Shown here: one piece after another, positions 4,836 to 7,783 of the stretch
Layout of the letters: each line of letters opens with the position of its first letter
How positions within the stretch are numbered: position 1 is the first letter of the stretch
Assembly (NCBI GenBank): GCA_900765235.1
Contig: CAAFRK010000034.1
Location: 1 to 7,783 of the forward strand
From: an uncultured Veillonella sp.
GTDB taxonomy: Bacteria; Bacillota_C; Negativicutes; Veillonellales; Veillonellaceae
Direction of reading: 5' to 3'
Length of the DNA stretch: 7,783 nucleotides
Notes under the pieces: generated by a model
What the model saw: only the letters and a program-made list of their open reading frames with translations
Told to the model about the DNA's origin: nothing
Database searches by the model: none
Program-made: the position numbers and the translations under genes

Positions 4836-7783
4836 ATGATACAGCGTACCGCCTTTAAAGCGTTGCTAGAACATAAAGGTCAGCTTTTATTACTAGGTTT
4901 AACTTGTTTAGTTGAAAGTCTATCCATTGTTGGGCAAGCTTGGTTCTTTGGAACCTTAATTAATAATTTTATTTTTTCTGAAAATACCTTGCATGATGAA
5001 AGGTATACCATTATCTATTTAGGGATTGCTATTATTGTGAGATTACTAGCACATTATGTGCAAGAATCTGTAGCCAACCGATTGGGAAGTGCAGTAAAAG
5101 CAACCTTTAGAAAACGAGCTTTAGCACATATGTTTAAGCTAGGTGTTCAACATAAGGAGCGCCACGGCGATGTAATCCATATGCTTACAGATGGATTAGA
5201 GCAAGTAGATGCTTACGTAGCTCGATATATTCCGCAAATTTTATATGCTATTATGATTCCTCTTATTATGGGCATTGCTATTGTAGATACATTGCCTATA
5301 ATTGGCATCATTCTAATTGTTACAGTACCATTGATTCCATTCTTTATGATTTTAATCGGCAAGCAAGCAGATCGCCTTAATAAAGAACAGTGGGAACGTA
5401 TGAGTTTCTTGTCTGGGCATTTCCTCGATGTATTGCAAGGTATCACCACATTAAAACTTTTTGGCCGTGCCAAGGATCAAATCAAGGTCATTGGTCGTTT
5501 ATCTGAAGAGTTTAAAGACTCTACTTTGCGTGTGTTGCGCGTGGCATTCTTATCTGCATTGGTTCTTGAACTTGTAAGTACTATTAGTACGGCATTGATT
5601 GCTGTATACCTGGGCTTAACATTATTGGATGGTGAAATTCCATTCTTTTCAGCCTTCTTTATTTTGTTATTGGCTCCAGAGTTTTATACGCCATTTAGAC
5701 AACTGGGGGCTGCATTCCATACGGGAATGGCAGGGAAGACCTCCATTTTAAAATACGAAGAGTTTATGAATCGTCAGCCATCCTTACCTGTAGGTGGACA
5801 ATCTAAACTTCAAGGACCTATACAAGCTATTGAAATTAAGGATTTAACCTTTACCTATGAAGATAGTGAAAATGGGGTACAACATATTTCATTAGCGGCT
5901 AAACGCAATTCTCCGATTATGCTTGTTGGTGAAAGTGGAGCCGGGAAATCTACAATTGCTCATATTATTGGAGGCTTTTTGACGGCTCCTAAAGGTGCTG
6001 TTACCATCGATGGCCTAGATGTTTGCGACATCGATATTGATTGGTGGCGTCAACAAATTACTTATGTATCCCAGCATCCTCATATCATGAAAGGAACCTT
6101 ACGTGATGTATTATCCTTTGGAATGAATGTAAGTGATGAAGAGATTATAGCGGCATGTAAAGAAGTACAGCTACTGGATGTGATCAATAGACAACAAGAA
6201 GGTCTTGATACGGTTATTGGTGAAGGTGGCTTAGGTCTTAGTGGTGGCGAACGTCAACGGGTGGCGTTAGCACGTGCGTTCTTACGAAAAGGGCAAGTGT
6301 TAATTCTCGATGAGGTAACAGCACATCTTGATGTAAAAACAGAAGCTATCATAAGTAGTACTATCCAACGTTTGATGGAGAATAAAATTGTTATTATTAT
6401 TGGCCATCGCCTACAAACGATGCACTGGGCTTCTACGTTATACGTTTTAAAACAGGGGCGCATTATTCAACAAGGTTCTTATGAAGAGCTTATTGCGGTA
6501 GATGGATATTTTAAAGACCTAGTCACCTCTGGTTTAGGAGAATTTTCTTCAACTATTGAAGAGCAGTTGCAAACAGGAAAATCATTTGATATTCAAGATA
6601 GAGATGACCTAGATTATTCAATTCCTGTTGATAAAAAAGGTGCTTATGTATACGGAAACGATACACATACATCTGAAGTGTCAACGTCTAATATGGGCTT
6701 ACAAGGATGGCGTTTATTATTCTCTGTATTAAGTCCTGCAAAGTGGTCCTTGGTATTAGCTTTGATTTTTACATTCTTAACGGTATTCATGAATGTAGGG
6801 CTTTTAACTGTGTCTGCATGGTTATTGGCCTCAGCTGCATTGCAACCAGGCCTTACTTATTTGAGCCTTGCCATTGTAGGGGTTCGATTCTTCGGCGTTA
6901 GCCGTGCCGTATGTCGCTATTTTGAGCGCTATACATCTCATCGGATGGCATTCCAAGGATTATATGGTTTGCGTGTATGGTTCTATGCTCATTTGGAACC
7001 ATTAGCACCAGCTATTCTTAAACGCTTTGGTGCGGGGGATATGTTAGGCCGTATTATGGGGGATATAGAAGTATTACAATTCTTCTATTTGCGCACATTA
7101 ATTCCTCCTGTAGCAGCCATTGCTTTAACTGTTTTAGTAGCCTATGGCGTTTCTACGATTGATAGCACTTTGGTTACGCCTATAGTTTTGTCGTCCCTAG
7201 TATTAGGTTTGGTATTGCCTTTAGTTGTATATGCTCATAATAAACAATCATTGACTGAGATTGGACCTCAACAAGGGGAGTATAAATCACTATTAAGTGA
7301 TACTATGGATAGCTTAGAGGATGTCATTAGCTATGGCAATGAAGATTTAGTCTATCATCGTATTCAACATATGATGCATATTGTTGATACTAATAAGGGT
7401 GTTATTGAGCGTGGCATGAACTTAGGGAATACGCTGTTCCTAGGTGGTGTGCAAATTACTGTTGTCATTGTAGCTATATTGGCTGCCAATGCTTTGACAG
7501 GCGCTTGGGCTAGTGTTATGGTAGCGGTTGCTGCCATTGGTACACAAGCTTGGTTTGAAGCGTTACAACCTATGATTGCTGCCGTTCATCATGGTGCTGA
7601 AAGTAAGGTAGCTACGAGTCGTCTCATGGCACTCGCCAATGAGCCAATGCCTGTGGTAGACCCAAAGGCACCAAAACCATTCAATGCTAATCGAGACATT
7701 ACCTTTACCGATGTATCCTTTGGTTATAATAAAGATCGTTGTATTTATGAACATCTTAGATTAGGCATTAAGCAAGGGCAATC
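4836..7783 (+). CDS. cydDC: CydD-CydC fusion, ABC transporter for cytochrome bd assembly (3' end outside the window)
   Basis: An open frame of 982 codons with no stop before the window ends. CydDC is a heterodimeric inner-membrane ABC exporter linked to thiol/haem handling and needed to mature cytochrome bd. The first half is CydD-like: QAWF near the N-terminus, ARYIPQ, PLIPFFM, LSGHFLD and LAPEFYTPFRQLG in the membrane domain. A full ATPase domain follows, with Walker A GESGAGKST 365-373, Q-loop Q413, signature LSGGERQR 468-475, Walker B ending D492-E493, and H524. A polar, Asp/Ser/Thr-rich linker spans about 566-624. The second half is CydC-like: GLLTVSAWLLASAA from 655, GVRFFG 682-687, RYFER 694-698. 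The window ends at residue 982, just before the second Walker A; full length is probably about 1,150. The ribosome site is a modest AGGGG at about 4826-4830. CydD comes first, the usual operon order. I checked the reading frame codon by codon through the linker and it is continuous. Confidence 0.92.
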   Translation, partial: MIQRTAFKALLEHKGQLLLLGLTCLVESLSIVGQAWFFGTLINNFIFSENTLHDERYTIIYLGIAIIVRLLAHYVQESVANRLGSAVKATFRKRALAHMFKLGVQHKERHGDVIHMLTDGLEQVDAYVARYIPQILYAIMIPLIMGIAIVDTLPIIGIILIVTVPLIPFFMILIGKQADRLNKEQWERMSFLSGHFLDVLQGITTLKLFGRAKDQIKVIGRLSEEFKDSTLRVLRVAFLSALVLELVSTISTALIAVYLGLTLLDGEIPFFSAFFILLLAPEFYTPFRQLGAAFHTGMAGKTSILKYEEFMNRQPSLPVGGQSKLQGPIQAIEIKDLTFTYEDSENGVQHISLAAKRNSPIMLVGESGAGKSTIAHIIGGFLTAPKGAVTIDGLDVCDIDIDWWRQQITYVSQHPHIMKGTLRDVLSFGMNVSDEEIIAACKEVQLLDVINRQQEGLDTVIGEGGLGLSGGERQRVALARAFLRKGQVLILDEVTAHLDVKTEAIISSTIQRLMENKIVIIIGHRLQTMHWASTLYVLKQGRIIQQGSYEELIAVDGYFKDLVTSGLGEFSSTIEEQLQTGKSFDIQDRDDLDYSIPVDKKGAYVYGNDTHTSEVSTSNMGLQGWRLLFSVLSPAKWSLVLALIFTFLTVFMNVGLLTVSAWLLASAALQPGLTYLSLAIVGVRFFGVSRAVCRYFERYTSHRMAFQGLYGLRVWFYAHLEPLAPAILKRFGAGDMLGRIMGDIEVLQFFYLRTLIPPVAAIALTVLVAYGVSTIDSTLVTPIVLSSLVLGLVLPLVVYAHNKQSLTEIGPQQGEYKSLLSDTMDSLEDVISYGNEDLVYHRIQHMMHIVDTNKGVIERGMNLGNTLFLGGVQITVVIVAILAANALTGAWASVMVAVAAIGTQAWFEALQPMIAAVHHGAESKVATSRLMALANEPMPVVDPKAPKPFNANRDITFTDVSFGYNKDRCIYEHLRLGIKQGQ

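Noticed and set aside
6707..6901. Plus-strand 64-codon frame within the CydC half.
   Set aside because: It is a shifted frame over a recognisable CydC membrane domain with intact family motifs.
1..7783. Search by eye for tRNA or rRNA genes, CRISPR arrays, riboswitches, insertion sequences and attachment sites.
   Set aside because: Nothing convincing was seen; the genes are ordinary chromosomal housekeeping or respiration genes with uniform codon style.

Overview
The window is low-GC (about 40 % by eye) bacterial chromosome. All genes are on the + strand, with AT-rich intergenic gaps and strong AGGAGG-type ribosome binding sites. Gene content and protein style suggest a Negativicute, most likely Veillonella or a close relative. 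This is recognition from memory, not a database match. I see no RNA genes, CRISPR, insertion sequences or phage genes.

Left part (1-1547): an AT-rich leader is followed by a membrane-anchored polysaccharide deacetylase (147-1007). A MoaB/MogA-type molybdenum cofactor protein (1016-1510) follows so closely that its Shine-Dalgarno overlaps the deacetylase stop codon. A hairpin plus T-run at 1518-1547 closes this two-gene unit.

Right part (1548-7783): a cytochrome bd locus. It begins with an Rrf2-family regulator (1732-2184) that carries a Cys/His cluster suggesting an Fe-S sensor. A perfect 12-bp inverted repeat (1644-1674) overlaps the regulator's best promoter. Then come cydA (2248-3636) and cydB (3627-4646), overlapping by 10 bp, and a strong terminator (4696-4726). 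After a repeat-rich 110-bp gap, one long frame from 4836 runs off the end of the window. It encodes CydD fused through a polar linker to CydC, and the window ends just before the second Walker A motif.

Working model: CydAB is a quinol:O2 oxidoreductase that removes oxygen in a mainly anaerobic organism. CydDC is the ABC transporter needed to assemble the bd haems. The Rrf2 protein probably senses O2, NO or Fe-S status and controls cydAB, perhaps also itself and cydDC. The regulatory link is inferred from position and from the palindrome; the enzyme identities are well supported by sequence motifs.
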